A stretch of 42,971 nt of DNA, from the NCBI GenBank assembly GCA_017431345.1, contig JAFRLH010000087.1, positions 1 through 42,971 on the forward strand, written 5' to 3'. Shown here one piece after another: positions 33,045-41,475 of this stretch. The notes below the pieces were generated by a model. It saw nothing but the letters and a program-made list of their open reading frames with translations. It was not told the origin of the DNA and did no database searches. Within the stretch, counting starts at the first letter, position 1. Every line of letters starts with the position of its first letter. Source of the DNA: Lachnospiraceae bacterium. GTDB taxonomy: Bacteria > Bacillota > Clostridia > Lachnospirales > Lachnospiraceae. The position numbers and the translations under genes are program-made.

Positions 33045-34607
33045 TCAGTTCTCGTAGAAGCGCATGTCTCCCCAGACTTCCATCAGATGACTGCGGTCGA
33101 GCCGTTCGGTACGGGTGTTCCGGTCATAGATCCGGACAGGGGAATTTGCACCTTCAAATCTGCTCCAGTCCGGATTCGGGTCTCCGGTCTTTATGAATCT
33201 GACCCAGTCACCATGGATGCTGCTGCACATTTTGTCAAAGAGATCAGCAGGCTCACCGTCCAGCTCAAAATGGGAGAAGGGGTGATCCGGCTTCTCGAAT
33301 ACGAACGGGAGTTCAAACGCATGGGAGGCTTTCCAGCCGGTCTCAATGCCGGTCTTGGTCACCAGTTCGTAACGGTACATCCAGACGTTTTCCGTATATT
33401 TGCGCTGGGCTGCCGCGACTTTTACCGCAGGCATTTCAAAAGCATAATCTGTCGCGAAACGGATAAACGGATCTCCGCCGATCTGTCTTGCGTCTTTGGT
33501 AACGGGCGGAATGGAGGATGCCATGGAAACGGCTGTATCATGGAAAAGCGTGAAGGTATCCTTTCCTTTTTCGTGATAATAGGTGACGATCTGGGGAAGC
33601 CTGTCAGCGTTGCCGTTCTTTTCCATCATCTCCGTGATCATGATCCAGCTGTTGGGAAAGCCTGTATTTTCGGGATGCACGAACATCGTTCCCTCATGCA
33701 TATTGGTGCCGATGATAAGGGAGATGCCTTCGGCGGAACCGCCGCGGATGGCATCGACCGGCCGTACCGGCATCAGGTCATCCTGCACCGGTCCCGGCAG
33801 GAACATGCCCGGATTTTTGTACTGATGTCTTGCCTGTACATACTCATGACCGGGCAGGAACATGTGCGGATCATCATTCTTCAGATGTGCAGCCATATCT
33901 TTTTCGGTCCAGTGCATGCCCTCCAGGAAAAGGTCAATATTTTCTCTGGCTGTCCGGTGCGTCATCATGCAGTTCGGGAGACCGCTTTCTACGATCGCCT
34001 GTGTGAAGCAGCCTTTTACGCCGGGGCAGGCAAGCATATTGACGACAGATGCGCCGCCGGCGGATTCCCCGGCGATGGTAATACGGCTCGGATCGCCGCC
34101 GAAGGCTTCCACATTGTCGCGGATCCAGTTGAGTGCCAGGATCTGGTCGGAAAGCCCGCAGTTCGAATCGAAATCTTCACAGCCGGGATAGGTGGTGAAA
34201 TCATAGAACCCGAGAATGTTTGTGCGGTAATTGAAGGAGAAGAAAAGGACGCCGTCACGCACAAAGGCTTCGCCGCGGTACATTTCATCAGAAGATTCTC
34301 CGGTATTGTAGCCGCCGCCGTAGATCCAGACGAAGACGGGGAGCTTGTCGCCGGTCAGCGGTCTCTGGCAGTTGACGGTGAGGCAGTCCTCATCGCCCAT
34401 GACCTGGCCGTGATTGTACTGTACCGGAGAACTTCCGTACTCTTTTGCGTCAAAGGTTCCTTCCCAGGGGGTTTTGGGGACCGCGCGTTTGAAACGCAGA
34501 GGACCGATCGGCGCTTCCGCATAAGGGATGCCGAGATAGTCGATCCTGCCGCTGCGCTCATATCCGCGTACTTCTCCGCTGGTCGTTTTTACGATGTAGT
34601 CAGCCAT
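33045..34607 (-). CDS. Type-B carboxylesterase
   Basis: A 520-residue carboxylesterase of the cholinesterase/para-nitrobenzyl-esterase family. It shows GIPYAEAPIGPLRF at the start, EDCLTVNC, the oxyanion part WIYGGGYNTGES, and the nucleophile elbow ITIAGESAGGASVVN with Ser182. The acid residue lies in the following half and the catalytic His in KASHAFELPFVF. No signal peptide is visible, so it acts inside the cell. Its place between the sugar symporter and glycosidase genes suggests it removes acyl groups (acetate, feruloyl or similar) from imported plant glycosides; this is inference. GGAGAAG precedes the ATG. Confidence 0.92.
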   Translation of the reverse strand: MADYIVKTTSGEVRGYERSGRIDYLGIPYAEAPIGPLRFKRAVPKTPWEGTFDAKEYGSSPVQYNHGQVMGDEDCLTVNCQRPLTGDKLPVFVWIYGGGYNTGESSDEMYRGEAFVRDGVLFFSFNYRTNILGFYDFTTYPGCEDFDSNCGLSDQILALNWIRDNVEAFGGDPSRITIAGESAGGASVVNMLACPGVKGCFTQAIVESGLPNCMMTHRTARENIDLFLEGMHWTEKDMAAHLKNDDPHMFLPGHEYVQARHQYKNPGMFLPGPVQDDLMPVRPVDAIRGGSAEGISLIIGTNMHEGTMFVHPENTGFPNSWIMITEMMEKNGNADRLPQIVTYYHEKGKDTFTLFHDTAVSMASSIPPVTKDARQIGGDPFIRFATDYAFEMPAVKVAAAQRKYTENVWMYRYELVTKTGIETGWKASHAFELPFVFEKPDHPFSHFELDGEPADLFDKMCSSIHGDWVRFIKTGDPNPDWSRFEGANSPVRIYDRNTRTERLDRSHLMEVWGDMRFYEN

Positions 34608-34715
34608 GGTTCTTCTCCTTTTTTGAATGAATAAATTAACTTATTGAAAGATGATTTTCTGTTTCAGTCTGCCTTGATGTTTTGAATTAATATTCAATAC
34701 AGTTTTTTGAACGCA

Positions 34716-34834
34716 CTGTCATTCTGAGGACAGCCTGCTGTCCGAAGAATCCACCGCGTATGGCTTTCGGTTTTTGTAAAACCGCCTGCGTCAGGGCGAA
34801 GATCCTTCGGAGCCTGCACTCCTCAGGATGACAG
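34716..34834. repeat. Dispersed palindromic element, copy B
   Basis: Full copy: left arm CTGTCATTCTGAGGACAGCC ... GTCCGAAGAATCCACCGC, centre CGGTTTTTGTAAAACCG, right arm GATCCTTCGGAGCCTGCAC ... CCTCAGGATGACAG. It lies between the esterase gene and the upstream glycosidase gene. No target-site duplication could be settled by eye. The 34608-34914 gap holds this element and otherwise AT-rich sequence. Confidence 0.8.
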
Positions 34835-34914
34835 AACCGGAAAGGTATGCACAACTGTTATTCTGAAAGCCGCATATACTTCCAGGATCAACAGGCTGGA
34901 GCAGGAATTCTTAC

Positions 34915-36102
34915 TTACAGTTCCCGGCACACCTCATCGAGATCCGCCGTACTGCCGGTCATTTCCCGGATCGCATATGCTCTCTTCCGGGGCTTTACCC
35001 CTTCTTCCGGATCGGTGAAGATGCCGAAATACACTTCTGTCAAGCCGCCGATCTGATTGGATTCGATCCCGCCGCGTTTCAGCATGGCATTTTCATTGAG
35101 CAGACGGAAATTATGGAGCGTGCGGACGTAAGGGAGTTCCGATGCGATCTGCAGGAGTTTTTTGTTGTACTCTGCGTAGCGTCCTTCCAGCACCGGATCG
35201 CCGAGATCCGTAAAGCCTGCTTCCGTGAGGATTGCCTGCTTGTGTCCGTCGCCGTATTTCTTCATCACTTTATAGGCGGCGTCGTTGAAGCTTTTCCAGA
35301 GCAGATCCGGTTCATCCACATTCAGAAAGAGATCGGCGTCCGGGACGTCTTCATTGGTGAACACGTATGGATGCCAGGCAAGGATATCAAAGTAATCATC
35401 CGGATCATCGGACCAGAAATTCCCGCTCACGATGCGCTGATAGATTTTGTCGAGCGTCCACGCGACGCCGTACATCACGGGCAGGAAGTCCGGCATATCG
35501 CCGCCCAGGCCCGGCGTTGAGAGCGCCGGTGAGAACGAAGCGACCATCGCGTCCGGGTTCGCGCGCCGGATGCCGCGGGCGGCGAAGTACATCATGTCCA
35601 CTGCGATGTCCATCTTTTCATCGGCTGAAAAAGGCCTGCTCATATCGGAATCCAGAAAGCCGTCCGGGTGCAGGAACGCATTCAGGTTCCATTCGTTGCC
35701 GACTTCCCAGATCTTCACTTCGGGGAATGTCTTTGCCATGGTATACCAGGATGTTTCGAGCATTTCAAGCGCCTGCATATAGAGGCTCCCAGGCGTGAGA
35801 TCGCGGACCGGCATGGCATGTCCGCGCCGCTGAAGACAGCCCTCCGGCAGGAACCATTCGTGGCTCATGGCGGTCACTTCGATATCCAGTTCCGCCGCTT
35901 TCTGAAGAAGCGCTTTATGAAGCTTTACTTCTTCTTCCTTTGGCGTCACAGGATCGAGAAGAAGATCAGTGATATGCATCCAGGAACGGTATGCATTGCA
36001 GCCCAGCGCCTTTACCAGTGTAAGGTATGCGGGGGCGTCAATGCCCTGATCGTGCTGTCTTTGGATCAGCGGTTCGCCGATGCCGAAAAATCGTTTGTCC
36101 AT
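34915..36102 (-). CDS. Clan GH-A glycoside hydrolase-like protein
   Basis: A 395-residue TIM-barrel protein. WEVGNEWNLNAF carries the acid/base Glu137 (Asn-Glu pair) and ILTEAGFTDLGD the nucleophile Glu294. DILAWHPYVF and TPGLGGDMPDFL lie between them. This is the clan GH-A layout, nearest to GH39 beta-xylosidase-like or arabinofuranosidase-like enzymes, but I cannot fix the family. No signal peptide is seen. The frame extends 24 codons further upstream, but ATG 36102 (MDKRFFGIGEP) has AAGGAG just before it and is chosen. The gene belongs to the glycoside-use region and is divergent from the cyclodeaminase-like gene. Confidence 0.8.
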   Translation of the reverse strand: MDKRFFGIGEPLIQRQHDQGIDAPAYLTLVKALGCNAYRSWMHITDLLLDPVTPKEEEVKLHKALLQKAAELDIEVTAMSHEWFLPEGCLQRRGHAMPVRDLTPGSLYMQALEMLETSWYTMAKTFPEVKIWEVGNEWNLNAFLHPDGFLDSDMSRPFSADEKMDIAVDMMYFAARGIRRANPDAMVASFSPALSTPGLGGDMPDFLPVMYGVAWTLDKIYQRIVSGNFWSDDPDDYFDILAWHPYVFTNEDVPDADLFLNVDEPDLLWKSFNDAAYKVMKKYGDGHKQAILTEAGFTDLGDPVLEGRYAEYNKKLLQIASELPYVRTLHNFRLLNENAMLKRGGIESNQIGGLTEVYFGIFTDPEEGVKPRKRAYAIREMTGSTADLDEVCREL

Positions 36103-36213
36103 AGGGATCTCCTTGTGAATTCTATAGCCACAGTATAATGGTTTTGCCGGGAAAGGTATATTGAAATTATGCACTATTTGTCCATATTACGACATCCCGG
36201 TGATCTCTGCAAA

Positions 36214-36243
36214 AACATATATTCAAAGGACAGAATATATGTT
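36214..36243. promoter_or_regulatory. Operator-like 11-bp inverted repeat
   Basis: AACATATATTC (36214-36224) and GAATATATGTT (36233-36243) are perfect complements with an 8-bp centre. It lies in the divergent gap between the clan GH-A gene and the cyclodeaminase-like gene, 43 bp before the latter's start. Confidence 0.6.
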
Positions 36244-36286
36244 ACTTTTAGAATAGATTCAATCAATGCGGGGAGGGAATAAAACT

Positions 36287-37264
36287 ATGCTGATCCTGAA
36301 TGAAAAAGAAATGTGGCAGGCGGTCACGCTTCCCGAAGTGATCGAAGCCGTGGAAGATGCATTTGCGATCCATAAGAGCGGCCGTTTTCATATGCCGGAC
36401 CGGATGGTGGCAGAGCAGAATGGCGACAAGCTGATGTACATGCCGTGTTTTCTGGATTCCGTGATCAGCACGAAGATGCTGGCGGAATTCCCGGGCAATC
36501 CGGAAAAAGGCCTTCCGTATCTTTCCGGACTGGTCATTTTAAATGACAGGGAAACCGGGAAGGTGAACGCCATCCTGGACGGCGGGACGCTCACGGCCAT
36601 GCGGACCGGTGCGGTGGGCGGCTGCGGCGTAAAATATCTGGCGCCGGAAGATGCTTCCCGGGTGGGACTCGCAGGCTGCGGCGTCCAGGGATTCACGCAG
36701 CTTTTGTATGCCTGTGAAGTACGGCCGGTGAAGGAAGTCAGGCTGTATGATGCTTATAAGAAGGATCTGGGAGAATTCATCGAAAGGCTGCGCGCCCGGA
36801 TGCCGGAAAAAGAGATCGAGTATATTGTCTGCAGGGATGCGCGCGAACTGACGGCGGATTCCGAGGTGCTGATCTCGGCTACGCAGACCGTCGATCCGGT
36901 CTATCCTGATGATACGGAGCTGCTTCGCGGGAAGACATTTATTGCCGTCGGCTCGTGGATCCCGGACCGGAGAGAACTTCCGCCGGCTGTTTCTAAGCTG
37001 GTGAACAGCATTTATACGGATCTTCCGTATGCAAAGGAAGAAAGCGGAGATCTGAAAATTCCGCTGGATACCGGTCTGCTGACCCACGACAGAGTGAAAT
37101 ATATCGAGGATCTGATCGCTGATACGAAAGCGGGGTGTCCGCATGAACTCTCTGAAACGAGGTGCTTCAAGACCGTCGGCATGGGCATCTTCGACGCCAG
37201 AGCCGGGCAGCTGGTGTATGAAAAAGCGTTGGAACGCGGTATCGGCAAAAACATAGCGTGGTAA
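36287..37264 (+). CDS. Ornithine cyclodeaminase / mu-crystallin family protein
   Basis: A 325-residue NAD(P)-linked protein of the OCD/mu-crystallin family. The substrate-side segments MPDRMVAEQNGDKLMYMPCF and MLAEFPGNPEKGLPYLSG precede an early NILDGG-like block (NAILDGGTLTAMRTGA) and the dinucleotide fold VGLAGCGVQGFTQL. VLISATQTVDPVY, FIAVGSWIPDRREL and a final helix follow. Members include ornithine cyclodeaminase, alanine dehydrogenase and ketimine reductases; the substrate is open here. ATG 36287 follows GGGAGGG by 8 bp; an ATG 21 bp upstream has no such site. It is only 13 bp before the serine-dehydratase gene, pointing to a shared amino-acid pathway. Confidence 0.88.
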   Translation: MLILNEKEMWQAVTLPEVIEAVEDAFAIHKSGRFHMPDRMVAEQNGDKLMYMPCFLDSVISTKMLAEFPGNPEKGLPYLSGLVILNDRETGKVNAILDGGTLTAMRTGAVGGCGVKYLAPEDASRVGLAGCGVQGFTQLLYACEVRPVKEVRLYDAYKKDLGEFIERLRARMPEKEIEYIVCRDARELTADSEVLISATQTVDPVYPDDTELLRGKTFIAVGSWIPDRRELPPAVSKLVNSIYTDLPYAKEESGDLKIPLDTGLLTHDRVKYIEDLIADTKAGCPHELSETRCFKTVGMGIFDARAGQLVYEKALERGIGKNIAW

Positions 37265-37277
37265 AGGAGGGTGACCG

Positions 37278-38846
37278 GTGAAAGAGCCAGTAAGTATTTT
37301 CAACGACGTGATCGGACCGGTGATGATCGGACCGAGCAGTTCGCATACTGCTGCGGGCGCTAGAATCGGGTACTTCATCCGGCGCATGCTGAATGATCAG
37401 CCGGAAAGAGTGACGTTTACATTTTCAACGAACGGGTCGCTCGCGGACTGCCATGAACCGCAGGGAACGGACATGGGCCTTGCGGGAGGCCTGCTCGGGA
37501 TGGCGATGGACGATCCCGCGATGGAGTGCAGCCCGCAGCTTGCCGCGGAAGCCGGCATTATTATTTCCTATGAGACCAATGACGAGCCGGTGGATCATCC
37601 GAATATCTATGACTTTGCGGCGGAAGGCGGTGGACGGAAAATGACCGGTCAGGCAATCTCCGTGGGCGGCGGTATGATCGAGTTTCGGAAGATCAACGGC
37701 TATCCGGTCTCCATGGCTGGCGGATTTTATGAAACGCTGGTCTTTGCGGAGACAGGAGATACAGATCAGTTGAATGAAGTGGAATCCGCGCTTGGCGGGG
37801 CAGACGGGCTGCTGAAAAAGCTCTGTTCAGGGGATGGAAAAGAGATCCTGTATATTCTGGAGACGGAACAAGTATTTGATCCGGATGGTCTGGCAGAAAA
37901 CTGTCCGGCTGTAAAGGATGTGATCAGCCTGGATCCGGTGCTCCCGGTGCATTCTTTCCATACCTATGCAGGATTGTTCAATACCGCGGAAGAAGTGCTC
38001 CGGATGGCATCGGAAAGAAAGATGGAACTGTGGGAGATCGCGGCGGCGTACGAATCAGCCAGAGGCCGGATGAGCCCGGACGAAGTCTTCGCTATGATGG
38101 GAAATCTTGCGGATGTCATGGAAAGAACGCTGGCGGCCGTCCGGGATCATCAGAAAGAGTATGCTGACCGGATCCTGGGACCGCAGGCATATAAGCTGAG
38201 CGGCTATAATTCCCCGCTGCTTCCGCCTTTTATCAAAGAGATGATCAGCTGTATTACTTATTTCATGGAAGCCAAAAGCTCTATGGAGGTGATCGTGGCG
38301 GCGCCTACGTGCGGTTCTTCCGCAGTGCTTCCGGGAACCCTGATCAGCGCGGCTGAGAATCTGGGAGGCGGAAGAGAGGAACTGATCAAAGGGCTGCTTG
38401 CAGCAGGATTTGTGGGCGTGATCATCGCGGAACACAGCACCTTCTCCGCCGAAATCGGAGGATGCCAGGCAGAATGCGGCGCGGCGTCAGCTATGGCGGC
38501 AGCGGGACTGGCGCAGCTGATGGGACGGAGTGCGGAAGAGGCGCTTTCAGCCGCTTCCATGGCGCTGCAGAATATCATGGGATCGGTCTGCGATCCAGTG
38601 GCAGGGAGAGTGGAAGTCCCCTGTCTCGGGAAAAATGTCCAGGCGGGCATGAACGCATTGGCTTCCGCCAATATGGCTGCTGCAGGCTTTGACGCTGTCA
38701 TACCTTTTGATGAAGCGGTGACTGCTTTTGATGAAGCCGGGAGAAAGATCGCGCCGGAACTCAGAAATACCTGCCGCGGCGGGCTGTCGATTACGCCGGC
38801 GTCCCTGGCGATCGAAAAACAGCTGAAGGAATTCGGACACAGATGA
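37278..38846 (+). CDS. L-serine dehydratase, iron-sulfur-dependent, single chain
   Basis: A 522-residue enzyme that deaminates L-serine to pyruvate with a 4Fe-4S cluster. The beta part starts with DVIGPVMIGPSSSHTAAGAR, the alpha part (from about residue 330) has VIVAAPTCGSSAVLPG and IGGCQAECGAASAMAAAG. Three cluster cysteines, Cys396, Cys438 (VCDPVAG) and Cys449 (VPC), have the same spacing (42 and 11) as the ligands in Legionella serine dehydratase. It uses GTG as start with AAGGAGG 7 bp upstream. The link between the two parts (about residues 175-300) is longer than usual. Given the neighbour, a different hydroxy-amino acid is possible as substrate. Confidence 0.9.
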   Translation: MKEPVSIFNDVIGPVMIGPSSSHTAAGARIGYFIRRMLNDQPERVTFTFSTNGSLADCHEPQGTDMGLAGGLLGMAMDDPAMECSPQLAAEAGIIISYETNDEPVDHPNIYDFAAEGGGRKMTGQAISVGGGMIEFRKINGYPVSMAGGFYETLVFAETGDTDQLNEVESALGGADGLLKKLCSGDGKEILYILETEQVFDPDGLAENCPAVKDVISLDPVLPVHSFHTYAGLFNTAEEVLRMASERKMELWEIAAAYESARGRMSPDEVFAMMGNLADVMERTLAAVRDHQKEYADRILGPQAYKLSGYNSPLLPPFIKEMISCITYFMEAKSSMEVIVAAPTCGSSAVLPGTLISAAENLGGGREELIKGLLAAGFVGVIIAEHSTFSAEIGGCQAECGAASAMAAAGLAQLMGRSAEEALSAASMALQNIMGSVCDPVAGRVEVPCLGKNVQAGMNALASANMAAAGFDAVIPFDEAVTAFDEAGRKIAPELRNTCRGGLSITPASLAIEKQLKEFGHR

Positions 38847-38863
38847 AAAAGGAATAGAGATGG

Positions 38864-38900
38864 AATAAGCCGGACTGTGAAAAAAGTCCGGCTTATTTAT
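38864..38900. terminator. Terminator after the serine dehydratase gene
   Basis: AATAAGCCGGACT and AGTCCGGCTTATT form a 13-bp stem around GTGAAAA, with TTATT on the plus strand. It may also serve the convergent rhamnosidase gene. Confidence 0.87.
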
Positions 38901-38962
38901 TGACAGGCACGACCAGCCTGCAGATCCTGACACGGGAGTCCGGTCAGCTTTCCATGAAATGT

Positions 38963-41173
38963 TTAAATAATCTTTGCCAGGACCGCCGGATCTGCGGAAA
39001 TGACGGGCTTTCTGCTGCCGTCTTTATGCTCCCACGAAACGCTGACATCTCCGGCCGGGGTGTGTACTGTCCCGGCAGCATATGTCATGTATCCTGAAAG
39101 CGGTTTCACAGAGATCTTTTCATAGCCGGGTGCCGCAGGCCGCACACCCAGCACAGCAGAGGGAAGCTCATAAAGGATGAGTGCGCCCCAGGCATGACAC
39201 TCGCTGCGGGCGTAATGCTCGCCTTCGATGGATGTCGTGCAGCCGTCAGTGACCATCTTCCGCCAGAGATCCCAGTATTTGTCGGTCTGTTCGTAAAGCC
39301 CGGTCTGCTCCAGCGCCCGGAACAGATAGAACATCATGGCGACACTGCACTTGGCGGCACCAGGATCAGCAGCTGCGGCAAGGAGATTCCGCCGTCCTTC
39401 TTCCGGGTCCAGAACTTCTGCCAGTACGCCGAATACCTGACAGTGCTGGGAGAGCTCTGTCCTGCCTGGACCGTCAGTGATCATGCCTTTTGCATTCATG
39501 CATTCCCTGCGGACGGCTTTTCTGACATTGTCCGCATCCTGTTTGTATTCGAAATATTTGTCCGTATCTCCAAGATAATGCCACAGCTCTGCAGCCGCCT
39601 CCAGCCCCAGGATATACAGCAGGCTTTCCATGGTCAGCGGCCCGTGCATGCCGGCGGGAGGCATGCCGGCGGTCTCCATCCACGGCGCGGACCAGTCGAT
39701 GAAGGACCAGTTGGGCGACTGTCCGTTTATGCCGCCGACTTTCCCGACCAGACCGTTCGCAAGCGTGTTCTCCTGAAAGAAATCGAGAATCTTTTCGATT
39801 GCCGGAAGCACTTTCCGGATCAGTTCCCTGTCCCCGAAATACATCATGTGGTCGTGTACCATCAGGATGTAATACAGCGAAAAGCCGGGAATGATATTGT
39901 CGTTCACATTCGGATAGCTGCAGTTCAGGAGTCCGGAGGGACGCCCGGCGCGGGCAAAATCCAGGATCGCACGTTTTGCAAGGCGGTCGTCGCCGGAAAC
40001 CGAATAGGTGTACAGGATCTCCGAACGGGTATCCATGATATAAGGAAGCTGTTCATAGAACGGACAGTCCATGTAGGTGTCATGCATGCATCGCTTCAGT
40101 GTCCGCAGGCTGATGTCCCAGACGGCAGCCAGGCTGCTGTCGGAAGTCTCCGGCAGCTGTGTCCGCACTTCCAGCGGATACCCTGTTTCTTCATATATAA
40201 ATGAGCCGATGCGCAGGGGCTCGCCGGCGGTCCGGATCTTTAAACGGATGAACCGGAAGGTGCGGAACCAGAACGGTTCAAAGCGTTCGTTCTCGGTGTC
40301 GTTTACTTCATAGCGATCCGTATAGCCTTCCAGATGTCCGCGCACGGCATCCGTTCTGTGTGTCCGGAAGCCGTCGCCGGTATAGCATTCCGAATAAAGC
40401 AGCGCAACATGCGATCCTCTGCCGCCGGAAAATGACAGCGAGAGATAAGCGCACATTTCTTCTCCGGCATCCAGCACAAAGGTTTTTTCTGAATCCGCCG
40501 GGATCTCTGTTCCACGCACTTCACGGAATTCATGCGGTATCTTTACTGCATACGGAATGTCACGCGGCAGAAGATTTTCCGGAAGAAGATGCGCCGGGAG
40601 ATCCTCGGCCGGAACACGTACAGCAGGACTGAAATGTTCATCATCAGCCGGAACCGGGAGAAAGGAACAGTTCTCAGCCTTCTCTGCGGCGGCATTTTCG
40701 GAATCAGCACGCAGTGAATGTGTTTCATGAATACACAGCGGGGCGAATCCCTCTTCTTCCGGTACGAAGGAAACGGAACGGTCAGTGAATGTCTGCCAGA
40801 CGATCTCCGGTGCATTTTCCGGCAGCCGGAAATACATCCGGGGTTTTCCGGAGCGGAAGATGCTGTGATTGCCGTACTGTCTGTCCGCCGGATAGTTCAG
40901 CAGGATCACGGTAATAGTATTTTCACCGGTATGCAAATAGCCGGAGAGGTCGGCTTCATCGTAATAATGCACCTGATCATCGCCCTTCAGCGGTCCGGCC
41001 TGCACAAACGTATCATTTACATATAGTTTGTATCTGCCGTCGGCGCTGATCCGGACGGGGGAAACGATGCGGGGATCATCTCCGTTGAGCACGCCCGTAA
41101 AATAAACCAGCCGGGGGGCTTTCTCGTCCGCGGCAGTGAAATCAGCAGTTGTATACCAGAAAGTTGATGACAT
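38963..41173 (-). CDS. Alpha-L-rhamnosidase-like glycoside hydrolase (GH78 type)
   Basis: A 736-residue protein without signal peptide, expected to split rhamnose from imported glycosides in the cytoplasm. The first 330 residues are beta-rich (carbohydrate-binding and jelly-roll parts; RISADGRYKLYVNDTFVQAG is the typical galactose-binding-like strand pair). The (alpha/alpha)6 barrel begins with RTLKRCMHDTYMDCPFYEQL and continues with YIMDTRSEI, WSFIDWSAPW and EGEHYARSECHAWGALILYE. A C-terminal beta domain ends the protein. The GH78 core is clear, but the catalytic loop DCPFYEQLPYIMD differs from the common D-x-PxRDER pattern. It is divergent from the AraC regulator gene. Confidence 0.88.
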   Translation of the reverse strand: MSSTFWYTTADFTAADEKAPRLVYFTGVLNGDDPRIVSPVRISADGRYKLYVNDTFVQAGPLKGDDQVHYYDEADLSGYLHTGENTITVILLNYPADRQYGNHSIFRSGKPRMYFRLPENAPEIVWQTFTDRSVSFVPEEEGFAPLCIHETHSLRADSENAAAEKAENCSFLPVPADDEHFSPAVRVPAEDLPAHLLPENLLPRDIPYAVKIPHEFREVRGTEIPADSEKTFVLDAGEEMCAYLSLSFSGGRGSHVALLYSECYTGDGFRTHRTDAVRGHLEGYTDRYEVNDTENERFEPFWFRTFRFIRLKIRTAGEPLRIGSFIYEETGYPLEVRTQLPETSDSSLAAVWDISLRTLKRCMHDTYMDCPFYEQLPYIMDTRSEILYTYSVSGDDRLAKRAILDFARAGRPSGLLNCSYPNVNDNIIPGFSLYYILMVHDHMMYFGDRELIRKVLPAIEKILDFFQENTLANGLVGKVGGINGQSPNWSFIDWSAPWMETAGMPPAGMHGPLTMESLLYILGLEAAAELWHYLGDTDKYFEYKQDADNVRKAVRRECMNAKGMITDGPGRTELSQHCQVFGVLAEVLDPEEGRRNLLAAAADPGAAKCSVAMMFYLFRALEQTGLYEQTDKYWDLWRKMVTDGCTTSIEGEHYARSECHAWGALILYELPSAVLGVRPAAPGYEKISVKPLSGYMTYAAGTVHTPAGDVSVSWEHKDGSRKPVISADPAVLAKII

Positions 41174-41221
41174 GGTTTCCTCCGATGTGCGGCAGGTGAT
41201 CCGCAGAGCAGTTAATCCGGG

Positions 41222-41236
41222 CTGTCATCCTGAGGA
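41222..41236. repeat. Solo tip of the dispersed palindromic element
   Basis: CTGTCATCCTGAGGA matches the end of copies A and B. No second arm is found nearby. Confidence 0.45.
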
Positions 41237-41316
41237 ACTGTCTGCAGCATTGAGTTACAGTCTACAGTATAGCATGGCATAAAAGAAATCATAGCAGGAA
41301 GATGCTCAAAATGTCC

Positions 41317-41345
41317 TTTTCATGATATGAAAACAAGGATATAAT
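41317..41345 (+). promoter_or_regulatory. Promoter of the AraC gene with overlapping dyad
   Basis: TTTTCA (41317-41322) and TATAAT (41340-41345) are spaced by 17 bp. TTTTCAT-GAT-ATGAAAA (41317-41333), a 7-bp dyad, covers the -35 box and could be an AraC operator. In the rest of the 41174-41475 gap I see a possible minus-strand -10 (TATACT, near 41270) for the rhamnosidase and no gene. Confidence 0.6.
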
Positions 41346-41475
41346 TGTTCCCGAAAGAGCAGCATCATAAGATCTGTCTGAAACCGCTTGAAATCCGTGC
41401 ACAGCCAGCGGTATAACTGCCGGCGGCAACTGCAGCCGCTGTGAGACAACAGGGAACTGAGACCGGAGGAAAGTC

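Noticed and set aside
33087-34634. A 515-codon open frame on the plus strand
   Set aside because: Antisense to the carboxylesterase, which has the full catalytic pattern; the frame shows no recognisable motif.
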